DNA from: Agelas oroides
Taxonomy: Eukaryota; Porifera; Demospongiae; Agelasida; Agelasidae
NCBI GenBank assembly: GCA_949130485.1
Contig: OX422192.1
Span: forward strand, 6,735,085 to 6,799,084
Reading direction: 5' to 3'
Length of the DNA stretch: 64,000 nucleotides
A program made the position numbers and the translations under genes. Position 1 is the stretch's first letter. Every line of letters starts with the position of its first letter. Of the stretch, positions 45,260-58,606 are shown one piece after another. The notes beneath the pieces are model-generated. The model did no database searches. It worked only from the letters and a program-made list of their open reading frames with translations, and was not told where the DNA came from.

Positions 45260-48200
45260 TCAAGAAGAGACATGGTAGAATGTAGTAGAGTCACGTAGAT
45301 CCATGGTAGAATGGAAGAGTGACATGGTAGACAGTAGTAGAGTCATGTAGAGCCAAGTAGAGCCACGGTAGAGTGTATTAGACCCAAGTACAACAAAGTG
45401 GAGCCATATAGTAGAGGGATATAGAGTGAAGTAGAGTCGAGTAGAGCCATGGTAGAGTATAGTAGAGTCAAGTAGAGTCAAGAAGAGACATGGTAGAATG
45501 TAGTAGACTCACGTAGATCTGTGGTAAAATGGAAGAGTGACATGGTAGAGAGTAGTAGAGTCATGTACAGCCAAGAAGAGCCATGGTAGAGTGTAGTAGA
45601 GTAAAGTAGAGTTAAGTAGAGCCATGGTAGAGTATAGTAGACTCAAGTAGAGTCAAGAAGAGACATGGTAGAATGTAGTAGAGTCACGTAGATCCGTGGT
45701 GGAATGGAAGAGAGACATGGTAGACAGTAGTAGAGTCATGTAGAGCCAAGTGGAGCCACGGTAGAGTGTAGTAGACCCAAGTACAACAAAGTGGGGCCAT
45801 ATAGTAGAGGGAAGTAGAGTGAAGTAGAGTCGAGTAGAGCCATGGTAGAGTATAGTAGAGTCAAGTAGAGTCAAGAAGAGGCATGGTACAATGTTGTAGA
45901 GTCACGTAGATCCGTGGTAGAATGGAAGAGTGACATGGTAGAGAATAGTACAGTCATGTAGAGCCAAGAAGACCCATGGTAGAGTGTAGCAGAGTAAAGT
46001 AGAGTTAAGTAGAGCCATGGTAGAGTATAGTAGAGTCAAGTAGAGTCAAGAAGAGACATGGTAGAATGTAGTAGAGTCACGTAGATCAATGGTAGAATGG
46101 AAGAGTGACATGGTAGACAGTAGTAGAGTCATGTAGAGCCAAGTAGAGCCACGGTAGAGTGTAGTAGACCCAAGTACAACAAAGTGGAGCCATATAGTAG
46201 AGGGAAGTAGAGTGAAGTAGAGTCGAGTAGAGCCATGGTAGAGTATAGTACAGTCAAGTAGAGTCAAGAAGAGACATGGTAGAATGTTGTAGAGTCACGT
46301 AGATCTGTGGTAGAATGGATGAGACACATGGAAGAGAGTAGTAGAGACATGTACAGCCATGGTAGAGTGCAGTAGAGTGAAGTAGAGCCAACTAGAGACA
46401 TTGTAGAACGTAGTAGAGTCACGTAGAGCCATGGTACAATGGAATAGAGACATGGTAGAGAGTAGTAGAGTCATGTAGAGTCAAGTGTAGCGATGGTTGA
46501 ATGGAGTAGAGCCATGGTAGTGTGTTTTAAACCCAAGTAGAACCAAGTAGAGCCATGGTAGAGTATAGTAAATTAAAGTAGAGTTAAGTGGAGCCGTATA
46601 GTAGAGGGATATAGAGTGAAGTAGAGTCGAGTAGAGCCATGGTAGAGTATAGTAGAGTCAAGTAGAGTCAAGAAGAGACATGGTAGAATGTAGTAGAGTC
46701 ACGTAGATCCATGGTAGAATGGAAGAGTGACATGGTAGACAGTAGTAGAGTCATGTAGAGCCAAGTAGAGCCACGGTAGAGTGTATTAGACCCAAGTACA
46801 ACAAAGTGGAGCCATATAGTAGAGGGATGTAGAGTGAAGTAGAGTTGAGTAGAGCCATGGTAGAGTATAGTAGAGTCAAGTAGAGTCAAGAAGAGACATG
46901 GTAGAATGTAGTAGAGTCACGTAGATCCGTGGTAGAATGGATGAGACACATGGTAGAGAGTAGTAGAGACATGTAGAGCCATGGTAGAGTGCAGTAGAGT
47001 GAAGTAGAGCCAAGTAGAGACATTATAGAACGTAGTAGAGTCACGTAGAGCCATGGTACAATGGAATAGAGACATGGTAGAGAGTAGTAGAGTCATGTAG
47101 AGTCAAATGTAGCGATGGTAGAATGGAGTAGAGCCATGGTAGTGTGTTTTAAACCCAAGTATTGAACCAAGTAGAGCCATGGTAGAGTATAGTAAATTAA
47201 AGTAGAGTTAAGTGGAGCCATATAGTAGAGGGATATAGAGTGAAGTAGAGTCGAGTAGAGCCATGGTAGAGTATAGTAGAGTCAAGTAGAGTCAAGAAGA
47301 GACATGGTAGAATGTAGTAGAGTCACGTAGATCCATGGTAGAATGGAAGAGTGACATGGTAGACAGTAGTAGAGTCATGTAGAGCCAAGTAGAGCCACGG
47401 TAGAGTGTATTAGACCCAAGTACAACAAAGTGGAGCCATATAGTAGAGGGATATAGAGTGAAGTAGAGTCGAGTAGAGCCATGGTAGAGTATAGTAGAGT
47501 CAAGTAGAGTCAAGAAGAGACATGGTAGAATGTAGTAGACTCACGTAGATCTGTGGTAAAATGGAAGTGTGACATGGTAGAGAGTAGTAGAGTCATGTAC
47601 AGCCAAGAAGAGCCATGGTAGAGTGTAGTAGAGTAAAGTAGAGTTAAGTAGAGCCATGGTAGAGTATAGTAGACTCAAGTAGAGTCAAGAAGAGACATGG
47701 TAGAATGTAGTAGAGTCACGTAGATCCGTGGTGGAATGGAAGAGTGACATGGTAGACAGTAGTAGAGTCATGTAGAGCCAAGTGGAGCCACGGTAGAGTG
47801 TAGTAGACCCAAGTACAACAAAGTGGGGCCATATAGTAGAGGGAAGTAGAGTGAAGTAGAGTCGAGTAGAGCCATGGTAGAGTATAGTAGAGTCAAGTAG
47901 AGTCAAGAAGAGGCATGGTACAATGTTGTAGAGTCACGTAGATCCGTGGTAGAATGCAAGAGTGACATGGTAGAGAATAGTACAGTCATGTAGAGCCAAG
48001 AAGAGGCATGGTAGAGTGTAGCAGAGTAAAGTAGAGTTAAGTAGAGCCATGGTAGAGTATAGTAGAGTCAAGTAGAGTCAAGAAGAGACATGGTAGAATG
48101 TAGTAGAGTCACGTAGATCCATGGTAGAATGGAAGAGTGACATGGTAGACAGTAGTAGAGTCATGTAGAGCCAAGTAGAGCCACGGTAGAGTGTAGTAGA

Positions 48201-49518
48201 CCCAAGTACAACAAAGTGGAGCCATATAGTAGAGGGAAGTAGAGTGAAGTAGAGTCGAGTAGAGCCATGGTAGAGTATAGTACAGTCAAGTAGAGTCAAG
48301 AAGAGACATGGTAGAATGTTGTAGAGTCACGTAGATCCGTGGTAGAATGGATGCGACACATGGAAGAGAGTAGTAGAGACATGTAGAGCCATGGTAGAGT
48401 GCAGTAGAGTGAAGTAGAGCCAACTAGAGACATTGTAGAACGTAGTAGAGTCACGTAGAGCCATGGTACAATGGAATAGAGACATGGTAGAGAGTAGTAG
48501 AGTCATGTAGAGTCAAGTGTAGCGATGGTTGAATGGAGTAGAGCCATGGTAGTGTGTTTTAAACCCAAGTAGAACCAAGTAGAGCCATGGTAGAGTATAG
48601 TAAATTAAAGTAGAGTTAAGTGGAGCCATATAGTAGAGGGATATAGAGTGAAGTAGAGTCGAGTAGAGCCATGGTAGAGTATAGTAGAGTCAAGTAGAGT
48701 CAAGAAGAGACATGGTAGAATGTAGTAGAGTCACGTAGATCCATGGTAGAATGGAAGAGTGACATGGTAGACAGTAGTAGAGTCATGTAGAGCCAAGTAG
48801 AGCAACGGTAGAGTGTATTAGACCCAAGTACAACAAAGTGGAGCCATATAGTAGAGGGATGTAGAGTGAAGTAGAGTCGAGTAGAGCCATGGTAGAGTAT
48901 AGTAGAGTCAAGTAGAGTCAAGAAGAGTCATTGTAGAATGTTGTAGAGTCACGTATATCCGTGGTAGAATGGAAGAGTGACATGGTAGAGAGTAGTACAG
49001 TCATGTAGAGCCAAGAAGAACCATGGTAGAGTGTAGCAGAGTAAAGTAGAGTTAAGTAGAGCCATGGTAGAGTATAGTAGAATCAAGTAGAATCAAGAAG
49101 AGACATGGTAGAATGTAGTAGAGTCACGTAGATCCATGGTAGAATGGAAGAGTGACATGGTAGACAGTAGTAGAGTCATGTAGAGCCAAGTAGAGCCACG
49201 GTAGAGTGTATTAGACCCAAGTACAACAAAGTGGAGCCATATAGTAGAGGGATGTAGAGTGAAGTAGAGTCGAGTAGAGCCATGGTAGAGTATAGTAGAG
49301 TCAAGTAGAGTCAAGAAGAGACATGGTAGAATGTAGTAGAGTCACGTAGATCCGTGGTAGAATGGATGAGACACATGGTAGAGAGTAGTAGAGACATGTA
49401 GAGCCATGGTAGAGTGCAGTAGAGTGAAGTAGAGCCAAATAGAGACATTGTAGAACGTAGTAGAGTCACGTAGAGCCATGGTACAATGGAATAGAGACAT
49501 GGTAGAGAGTAGTAGAGT
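45260..49518 (+). repeat. Partial, rearranged third copy of the 6634-bp super-repeat
   Basis: Cores 45260, 45653, 46046 and 46668 follow copy 2 at +6634. The private variant GATCAATGG near 39451 reappears near 46086. A 393-bp unit is then missing after 46668 (next core 47292 rather than 47061), so the offset falls to 6241. The array then continues like 32385-33793, without 124-bp-deleted units. Confidence 0.75.
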
Positions 49519-52500
49519 CATGTAGAGTCAAATGTAGCGATGGTAGAATGGAGTAGAGCCATGGTAGTGTGTTTTAAACCCAAGTATTGAACCAAGTAGA
49601 GCCATGGTAGAGTATAGTAAATTAAAGTAGAGTTAAGTGGAGCCATGGTAGAGTGAAGTAGAGTGAAGTAGAGTCGAGTAGAGCCATGGTAGAGTATAGT
49701 AGAGACAAGTAAAGTCAAGAAGAGAGATGGTAGAATGTAGTAGAGCCATTTAGAGCCATGGTAGAATGGAATAGAGACATGGTAGAGAGTAGTAGAGTCA
49801 TGTAGAGTCAAGTAGAGCCATGGTAGAGTGTAGTAGAGTAAAGTAAAGCTGAGTGGAACCATGGTAGAGTGAAGTAGAGCCAAGTAGAGACATGGTAGAA
49901 TGTAGTAGAGTCACGTAGAGCCATGGTAGAGTGGAATAGTAACATGGTAGAGAGTAGTAGAGCCATGTAGAGTCACGTGTAGCCATGGTAGAATGGAGTA
50001 GAGCCATGGTAGAGTGTAGTAGACCCAAGTAGAACAAAGTAGAGCCATGGTAGAGTGTAGTAGAGTAAAGTAGAGCTAAGTGGAGCCATGGTAGAGTTAA
50101 GTAGAGTTGAGTAGAGCCATGGTAGAGTATAGTAGAGTCAAGTAGAGTCAAGAAGAGACATGGTAGAATGTGGTAGAGTCACGTAGATCCGTACTAGAAT
50201 GGAAGAGAGACATGGTAGAGAGTAGTAGAGTCATGTAGAGCCAAGTAGAGCCATGGTAGAGTGTAGTAGAGTAAAGTAAAGCTGAGTGGAACAATGGTAG
50301 AGTGAAGTAGAGCCAAGTAGAGACATGGTAGAATGAAGTAGAGTCATGTAGAGCCATGGTAGAATGCAATAGAAACATGGTGGAGTGTAGTAGAGTCATC
50401 TAGAGTCACGTGTAGCCATGGTAGAATGGAGTAGAGCCATGGTAATGTGTTGTAGACCCAAATAGAGCCATGGTAGAGTGTAGTAGAGTAAAATAGAGTT
50501 AAGTTGAGCCATGGTAGAGTGAAGTAGAGTGAAGTAGAGTCGAATAGAGCCATGGTAGAGTATAATAGAATCAAGTAGAGTCAAGAAGAGACATGGTAGA
50601 ATGTAGTAGAGTCACGTAGATCCGTGGTAGAATGGAAGAGACACACGGTAGAGAGTAGTAGAGTCATGTAGAGCCAAGTAGAGCCATGGTAGAGTGTAGT
50701 AGACCCAAGTACAACAAAGTGGAGCCATGGTAGAGTGAAGTAGAGTGAAGTAGAGTCGAGTAGAGCCATGGTAGAGTATAGTAGAGTCAAGTAGAGTAAA
50801 GAAGAGACATGGTAGAATAAAGTAGAGTCACGTACAGCCATGGTAGAATGGAATAGAGACATGGTAGAAAGTAGTAGAGTCATGTAGAGTCAAGTGTAGC
50901 CATGGTAGAATGGAGTAGAACCATGGTAGAGTGTAGTAGACCAAAGTAGAACAAAGTAGAGCCATGGTAGAGTGTAGTAGAGTAATGTAGAGCTAAGTGG
51001 AGCCATGGTAGAGTGAAGTAGAGTCGAGTAGAGCCATGGTAGAGAATAGTAGAGTCAAGTAGAGTCAAGAAGAGACATGGTAGATTGTAGTAGACTCACG
51101 TAGATCTGTGGTAGAATGGAAGAGTGACATGGTAGAGAGTAGTAGAGTCATGTAGAGCCAAGAAGAGCCATGGTAGAGTGTAGTAGAGTAAAGTAGAGTT
51201 AAGTAGAGCCATGGTAGAGTATAGTAGAGTCAAGTAGAGTCAAGAAGAGACATGGTAGAATGTAGTAGAGTCACGTAGATCCGTGGTAGAATGGATGAGA
51301 CACATGGTAGAGAGTAGTAGAGACATATAGAGCCATGGTAGAGTGCAGTAGAGTGAAGTAGAGCCAAGTAGAGACATTGTAGAATGTAGTAGAGTCACGT
51401 AGAGCCATGGTACAATGGAATAGAGGCATGGTAGAGAGTAGTAAAGTCATGTAGAGTCAAGTGTAGCGATGGTAGAATGGAGTAGAGCCATGGTAGTGTG
51501 CTTTAAACCCAAGTAGAACCAAGTAGAGCCATGGTAGTGTGTAGTAAATTAAAGTAGAGTTAAGTGGAGCCATGGTAGAGTGAAGTAGAGTGAAGTAGAG
51601 TCGAGTAGAGCCATGGTAGAGTACAGTTGAGACAAGTAAAGTCAAGAAGAGAGATGGTAGAATGTAGTAGAGCCATGTAGAGCCATGGTAGAAAGGAATA
51701 GAGACATGGTAGAGAGTAGTAGAGTCATGTAGAGTCAAGTAGAGCCATGGTAGAGTGTAGTAGAGTAAAGTAAAGCTGAGTGGAACCATGGTAGAGTGAA
51801 GTAGAGCCAAGTAGAGACATGGTAGAATGTAGTAGAGTCACGTAGAGCCATGGTAGAATGGAATAGTAACATGGTAGAGAGTAGTAGAGTCATGTAGAGT
51901 CACGTGTAGCCATGGTAGAATGGAGTAGAGCCATGGTAGAGTGTAGTAGACCCAAGTAGAACAAAGTAGAGCCATGGTAGAGTGTAGTAGACTAAAGTAG
52001 AGCTAAGTGGAGCCATGGTAGAGTGAAGTAGAGTCGAGTAGAGCCATGGTAGAGTATAGTAGAGTCAAGTAGAATCAAGAAGAGAAATGGTACAATGTGG
52101 TAGAGTCACGTAGATCCATACTAGAATGGAAGAGAGACATGTTAGAGAGTAGTAGAGTCATGTAGAGCCAAGTAGAGCCATGGTAGAGTGTAGTAGAGTA
52201 AAGTAAAACTGAATGGAATCATGGTAGAGTGAAGTAGAGCCAAGTACAGACATGGTAGAATGAAGTAGAGTCATATAGAGCCATGGTAGAATGCAATAGA
52301 AACATGGTAGAGTGTAGTAGAGTCATCTAGAGTCACGTGTAGCCATGGTAGAATGGAGTAAAGCCATGGTAAAGTGTGGTAGACCCAAGTAGAGCCATGG
52401 TAGAGTGTAGTAGAGTAAAATAGAGTTAAGTTGAGCCATGGTAGAGTGAAGTAGAGTGAAGTAGAGTCGAATAGAGCCATGGTAGAGTATAATAGAATCA

Positions 52501-54370
52501 AGTAGAGTCAAGAAGAGACATGGTAGAATGTAGTAAAGTCACGTAGATCCGTGGTAGAATGGAAGAGACACACGGTAGAGAGTAGTAGAGTCATGTAGAG
52601 CCAAGTAGAGCCATGGTAGAGTGTAGTAGACCCAAGTACAACAAAGTGGAGCCATGGTAGAGTGAAGTAGAGTGAAGTAGAGTCGAGTAGAGCCATGGTA
52701 GAGTATAGTAGAGTCAAGTAGAGTAAAGAAGAGACATGGTAGAATAAAGTAGAGTCACGTACAGCCATGGTAGAATGGAATAGAGACATGGTAGAAAGTA
52801 GTAGAGTCATGTAGAGTCAAGTGTAGCCATGGTAGAATGGAGTAGAACCATGGTAGAGTGTAGTAGACCAAAGTAGAACAAAGTAGAGCCATGGTAGAGT
52901 GTAGTAGAGTAATGTAGAGCTAAGTGGAGCCATGGTAGAGTGAAGTAGAGTCGAGTAGAGCCATGGTAGAGAATAGTAGAGTCAAGTAGAGTCAAGAAGA
53001 GACATGGTAGATTGTAGTAGACTCACGTAGATCTGTGGTAGAATGGAAGAGTGACATGGTAGAGAGTAGTAGAGTCATGTAGAGTCACGTGTAGCCATGG
53101 TAGAATGGAGTAGAGCCATGGTAGAGTGTAGTAGACCCAAGTAGAACAAAGTAGAGCCATGGTAGAGTGTAGTAGACTAAAGTAGAGCTAAGTGGAGCCA
53201 TGGTAGAGTGAAGTAGAGTCGAGTAGAGCCATGGTAGAGTATAGTAGAGTCAAGTAGAATCAAGAAGAGAAATGGTACAATGTGGTAGAGTCACGTAGAT
53301 CCATACTAGAATGGAAGAGAGACATGTTAGAGAGTAGTAGAGTCATGTAGAGCCAAGTAGAGCCATGGTAGAGTGTAGTACAGTAAAGTAAAACTGAGTG
53401 GAATCATGGTAGAGTGAAGTAGAGCCAAGTAGAGACATGGTAGAATGAAGTAGAGTCATATAGAGCCATGGTAGAATGCAATAGAAACATGGTAGAGTGT
53501 AGTAGAGTCATCTAGAGTCACGTGTAGCCATGGTAGAATGGAGTAAAGCCATGGTAAAGTGTTGTAGACCCAAGTAGAGCCATGGTAGAGTGTAGTAGAG
53601 TAAAATAGAGTTAAGTTGAGCCATGGTAGAGTGAAGTAGAGTTAAGTAGAGTCGAATAGACCCATGGTAGAGTATAATAGAATCAAGTAGAGTCAAGAAG
53701 AGACATGGTAGAATGTAGTAGAGTCACGTAGATCCGTGGTAGAATGGAAGAGACACACGGTAGAGAGTAGTAGAGTCATGTTGAGCCAAGTAGAGCCATG
53801 GTAGAGTGTAGTAGTGTAAAGTAAAGCTAAGTGGAGCCATGGTAGAGTGAGGTAGAATGAAGTAGAGCCAAGTAGAGACAAGGTAGAATGTAGTAGACCC
53901 AAGTAAAACAAAGTGGAGCCATGGTAGAGTGAAGTAGAGTGAAGTAGAGTCGAGTAGAGCCATGATAGAGTATAGTAGAGTCAAGTAGAGTAAAGAAGAG
54001 ACAATGTAGAATAAAGTAGAGTCACGTACAGCCATGGTAGAATGGAATAGAGACATAGTAGAAAGTAGTAGAGTCATGTAGAGTCACGTGTAGCCATGGT
54101 AGAATGCAGTAGAGCCATGGTAGAGTGTAGTAGAGTAAAGTAGAGCTAAGTGGAGCAATGGTAGAGTGAAGTAGAGTCGAGTAGAGCCATGGTAGAGAAT
54201 AGTAGAGTCAAGTCGAGTCAAGAAGAGACATGGTAGAATGTAGTAGACTCACGTAGATCTGTGGTAAAATGGAAGAGTGACATGGTAGAGAGTAGTAGAG
54301 TCATGTACAGCCAAGAAGAGCAATGGTAGAGTGTAGTAGAGTAAAGTAGAGTTAAGTAGAGCCATGGTAG
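49518..54370 (+). repeat. Type B satellite block with internal duplications
   Basis: 50581-52511 matches 5414-7344 (offset 45167) and 53508 onward matches 7156 onward (offset 46352). The 1185-bp difference is an extra tandem copy. 50581-51068 also recurs at 52508-52995 (+1927). Confidence 0.75.
51880..53700 (+). repeat. 1185-bp B-type duplication with shared private mutation
   Basis: ACATGTTAGAGAG (GTTAG instead of GTAG context) occurs near 52138 and again near 53323, 1185 bp later, and not in the 7-, 16- or 29-kb sister copies. The junction near 53080 joins TCATGTAGAG to TCACGTGTAGCC. Confidence 0.78.
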
Positions 54371-57241
54371 AGTATAGTAGACTCAAGTAGAGTCAAGAAG
54401 AGACATGGTAGAATGTAGTAGAGTCACGTAGATCCGTGGTGGAATGGAAGAGAGACATGGTAGACAGTAGTAGAGTCATGTAGAGCCAAGTGGAGCCACG
54501 GTAGAGTGTAGTAGACCCAAGTACAACAAAGTGGGGCCATATAGTAGAGGGAAGTAGAGTGAAGTAGAGTCGAGTAGAGCCATGGTAGAGTATAGTAGAG
54601 TCAAGTAGAGTCAAGAAGAGGCATGGTACAATGTTGTAGAGTCACGTAGATCCGTGGTAGAATGGAAGAGTGACATGGTAGAGAATAGTACAGTCATGTA
54701 GAGCCAAGAAGAGCCATGGTAGAGTGTAGCAGAGTAAAGTAGAGTTAAGTAGAGCCATGGTAGAGTATAGTAGAGTCAAGTAGAGTCAAGAAGAGACATG
54801 GTAGAATGTAGTAGAGTCACGTAGATCCATGGTAGAATGGAAGAGTGACATGGTAGACAGTAGTAGAGTCATGTAGAGCCAAGTAGAGCCACGGTAGAGT
54901 GTAGTAGACCCAAGTACAACAAAGTGGAGCCATATAGTAGAGGGAAGTAGAGTGAAGTAGAGTCGAGTAGAGCCATGGTAGAGTATAGTACAGTCAAGTA
55001 GAGTCAAGAAGAGACATGGTAGAATGTTGTAGAGTCGCGTAGATCCGTGGTAGAATGGATGAGACACATGGAAGAGAGTAGTAGAGACATGTAGAGCCAT
55101 GGTAGAGTGCAGTAGAGTGAAGTAGAACCAACTAGAGACATTGTAGAACGTAGTAGAGTCACGTAGAGCCATGGTACAATGGAATAGAGACATGGTAGAG
55201 AGTAGTAGAGTCATGTAGAGTCAAGTGTAGCGATGGTTGAATGGAGTAGAGCCATGGTAGTGTGTTTTAAACCCAAGTAGAACCAAGTAGAGCCATTGTA
55301 GAGTATAGTAAATTAAAGTAGAGTTAAGTGGAGCCATATAGTAGAGGGATATAGAGTGAAGTAGAGTCGAGTAGAGCCATGGTAGAGTATAGTAGAGTCA
55401 AGTAGAGTCAAGAAGAGACATGGTAGAATGTAGTAGAGTCACGTAGATCCATGGTAGAATGGAAGAGTGACATGGTAGACAGTAGTAGAGTCATGTAGAG
55501 CCAAGTAGAGCCACGGTAGAGTGTATTAGACCCAAGTACAACAAAGTGGAACAATATAGTAGAGGGATGTAGAGTGAAGTAGAGTCGAGTAGAGCCATGG
55601 TAGAGTGTAGTAGAGTCAAGTAGAGTCAAGAAGAGTCATTGTAGAATGTTGTAGAGTCACGTAGATCCGTGGTAGAATGGAAGAGTGACATGGTAGAGAG
55701 TAGTACAGTCATGTAGAGCCAAGAAGAACCATGGTAGAGTGTAGCAGAGTAAAGTAGAGCTAAGTAGAGCCATGGTAGAGTATAGTAGAGTCAAGTAGAA
55801 TCAAGAAGAGACATGGTAGAATGTAGTAGAGTCACGTAGATCCATGGTAGAATGGAAGAGTGACATGGTAGACAGTAGTAGAGTCATGTAGAGCCAAGTA
55901 GAGCCACGGTAGAGTGTATTAGACCCAAGTACAACAAAGTGGAGCCATATAGTAGAGGGATGTAGAGTGAAGTAGAGTCGAGTAGAGCCATGGTAGAGTA
56001 TAGTAGAGTCAAGTAGAGTCAAGAAGAGACATGGTAGAATGTAGTAGAGTCACGTAGATCCGTGGTAGAATGGATGAGACACATGGTAGAGAGTAGTAGA
56101 GACATGTAGAGCCATGGTAGAGTGCAGTAGAGTGAAGTAGAGCCAAGTAGAGACATTGTAGAACGTAGTAGAGTCACGTAGAGCCATGGTACAATGGAAT
56201 AGAGACATGGTAGAGAGTAGTAGAGTCATGTAGAGTCAAGTGTAGCGATGGTTGAATGGAGTAGAGCCATGGTAGTGTGTTTTAAACCCAAGTAGAACCA
56301 AGTAGAGCCATTGTAGAGTATAGTAAATTAAAGTAGAGTTAAGTGGAGCCATATAGTAGAGGGATATAGAGTGAAGTAGAGTCGAGTAGAGCCATGGTAG
56401 AGTATAGTAGAGTCAAGTAGAGTCAAGAAGAGACATGGTAGAATGTAGTAGAGTCACGTAGATCCATGGTAGAATGGAAGAGTGACATGGTAGACAGTAG
56501 TAGAGTCATGTAGAGCCAAGTAGAGCCACGGTAGAGTGTATTAGACCCAAGTACAACAAAGTGGAGCCATATAGTAGAGGGATGTAGAGTGAAGTAGAGT
56601 CGAGTAGAGCCATGGTAGAGTATAGTAGAGTCAAGTAGAGTCAAGAAGAGTCATTGTAGAATGTTGCAGAGTCACGTAGATCCGTGGTAGAATGGAAGAG
56701 TGACTTGGTAGAGAGTAGTACAGTCATGTAGAGCCAAGAAGAACCATGGTAGAGTGTAGCAGAGTAAAGTAGAGTTAAGTAGAGCCATGGTAGAGTATAG
56801 TAGAGTCAAGTAGAATCAAGAAGAGACATGGTAGAATGTAGTAGAGTCACGTAGATCCATGGTAGAATGGAAGAGTGACATGGTAGACAGTAGTAAAGTC
56901 ATGTAGAGCCAAGTAGAGCCACGGTAGAGTGTATTAGACCCAAGTACAACAAAGTGGAGCCATATAGTAGAGGGATGTAGAGTGAAGTAGAGTCGAGTAG
57001 AGCCATGGTAGAGTATAGTAGAGTCAAGTAGAGTCAAGAAGAGACATGGTAGAATGTAGTAGAGTCACGTAGATCCGTGGTAGAATGGATGAGACACATG
57101 GTAGAGAGTAGTAGAGACATGTAGAGCCACGGTAGAGTGCAGTGGAGTGAAGTAGAGCCAAGTAGAGACATTGTAGAACGTAGTAGAGTCACGTAGAGCC
57201 ATGGTACAATGGAATAGAGACATGGTAGAGAGTAGTAGAGT
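54370..57241 (+). repeat. Type A block, six cores
   Basis: Cores near 54393, 54786, 55408, 55801, 56423 and 56816 (spacings 393, 622, 393, 622, 393). The first three match 8041-9277 (offset 46352); from 55801 it also matches 18363 onward (offset 37438). Confidence 0.75.
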
Positions 57242-58606
57242 CATGTAGAGTCAAATGTAGCGATGGTAGAATGGAGTAGAGCCATGGTAGTGTGTTTTAA
57301 ACCCAAGTATTGAACCAAGTAGAGCCATGGTAGAGTATAGTAAATTAAAGTAGAGTTAAGTGGAGCCATGGTAGAGTGAAGTAGAGTGAAGTAGAGTCGA
57401 GTAGAGCCATGGTAGAGTATAGTAGAGACAAGTAAAGTCAAGAAGAGAGATGGTAGAATGTAGTAGAGCCATTTAGAGCCATGGTAGAATGGAATAGAGA
57501 CATGGTAGAGAGTAGTAGAGTCATGTAGAGTCAAGTAGAGCCATGGTAGAGTGTAGTAGAGTAAAGTAAAGCTGAGTGGAACCATGGTAGAGTGAGGTAG
57601 AGCCAAGTAGAGACATGGTAGAATGTAGTAGAGTCACGTAGAGCCATGGTAGAATGGAATAGTAACATGATAGAGAGTAGTAGAGTCATGTAGAGTCACG
57701 TGTAGCCATGGTAGAATGGAGTATAGCCATGGTAGAGTGTAGTAGACCCAACTAGAACAAAGTAGAGCCATGGTAGAGTGTAGTAGAGTAAAGTAGAGCT
57801 AAGTGGAGCCATGGTAGAGTGAAGTAGAGTCGAGTAGAGCCATGGTAGAGTATAGTAGAATCAAGTAGAGTCAAGAAGAGACATGGTAGAATGTGGTAGA
57901 GTCACGTAGATCCGTACTAGAATGGAAGAGAGACATGGTAGAGAGTAGTAGAGTCATGTAGAGCCAAGTAGAGCCATGGTAGAGTGTAGTAGAGTAAAGT
58001 AAAGCTGAGTGGAACCATGGTAGAGTGAAGTAGAGCCAAGTAGAGACATGGTAGAATGAAGTAGAGTCATGTAGAGCCATGGTAGAATGCAATAGAAACA
58101 TGGTAGAGTGTAGTAGAGTCATCTAGAGTCACGTGTAGCCATGGTAGAATGGAGTAGGGCCATGGTAATGTGTTGTAGACCCAAGTAGAGCCATGGTAGA
58201 GTATAGTAGAGTAAAATAGAGTTAAGTTGAGCCATGGTAGAGTGAAGTAGAGTGAAGTAGAGTCGAATAGAGCCATGGTAGAGTATAATAGAATCAAGTA
58301 GAGTCAAGAAGAGACATGGTAGAATGTAGTAGAGTCACGTAGATCCGTGGTAGAATGGAAGAGACACACGGTAGAGAGTAGTAGAGTCATGTAGAGCCAA
58401 GTAGAGCCATGGTAGAGTGTAGTAGACCCAAGTACAACAAAGTGGAGCCATGGTAGAGTGAAGTAGAGTGAAGTAGAGTCGAGTAGAGCCATGGTAGAGT
58501 ATAGTAGAGTCAAGTAGAGTAAAGACGAGACATGGTAGAATAAAGTAGAGTCACGTACAGCCATGGTAGAATGGAATAGAGACATGGTAGAAAGTAGTAG
58601 AGTCAC
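57241..58606 (+). repeat. Type B block in 3393-bp repeat, copy 1
   Basis: Collinear with 19803-21110 (offset 37438), including the TAAAGACGAGAC variant near 58515. It ends abruptly at about 58600, where TAGAAAGTAGTAGAGTC joins A-type ACGTAGATCCATGG. Confidence 0.75.

Larger units (their letters stand above)
29930..49518 (+). repeat. Long uninterrupted type A array (about 19.6 kb, 41 cores)
   Basis: I count about 41 A cores from 29960 to 49093, spaced 393, 498, 622 or 624 bp and no other value. Every core carries the CCATATAGTAGAGG-type block. The first 4 kb is collinear with 8041-12095. The rest is dominated by a 6634-bp duplication and its internal 1908-bp repeats. No B sequence and no foreign DNA occur in it. 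Confidence 0.82.

Noticed and set aside
29930..49518. Assembly duplication artefact as the explanation for the 6634- and 1908-bp repeats
   Set aside because: Copies carry private differences as well as shared ones, which argues for real duplications. It cannot be excluded without read depth or ultra-long reads, so the exact copy number stays uncertain.
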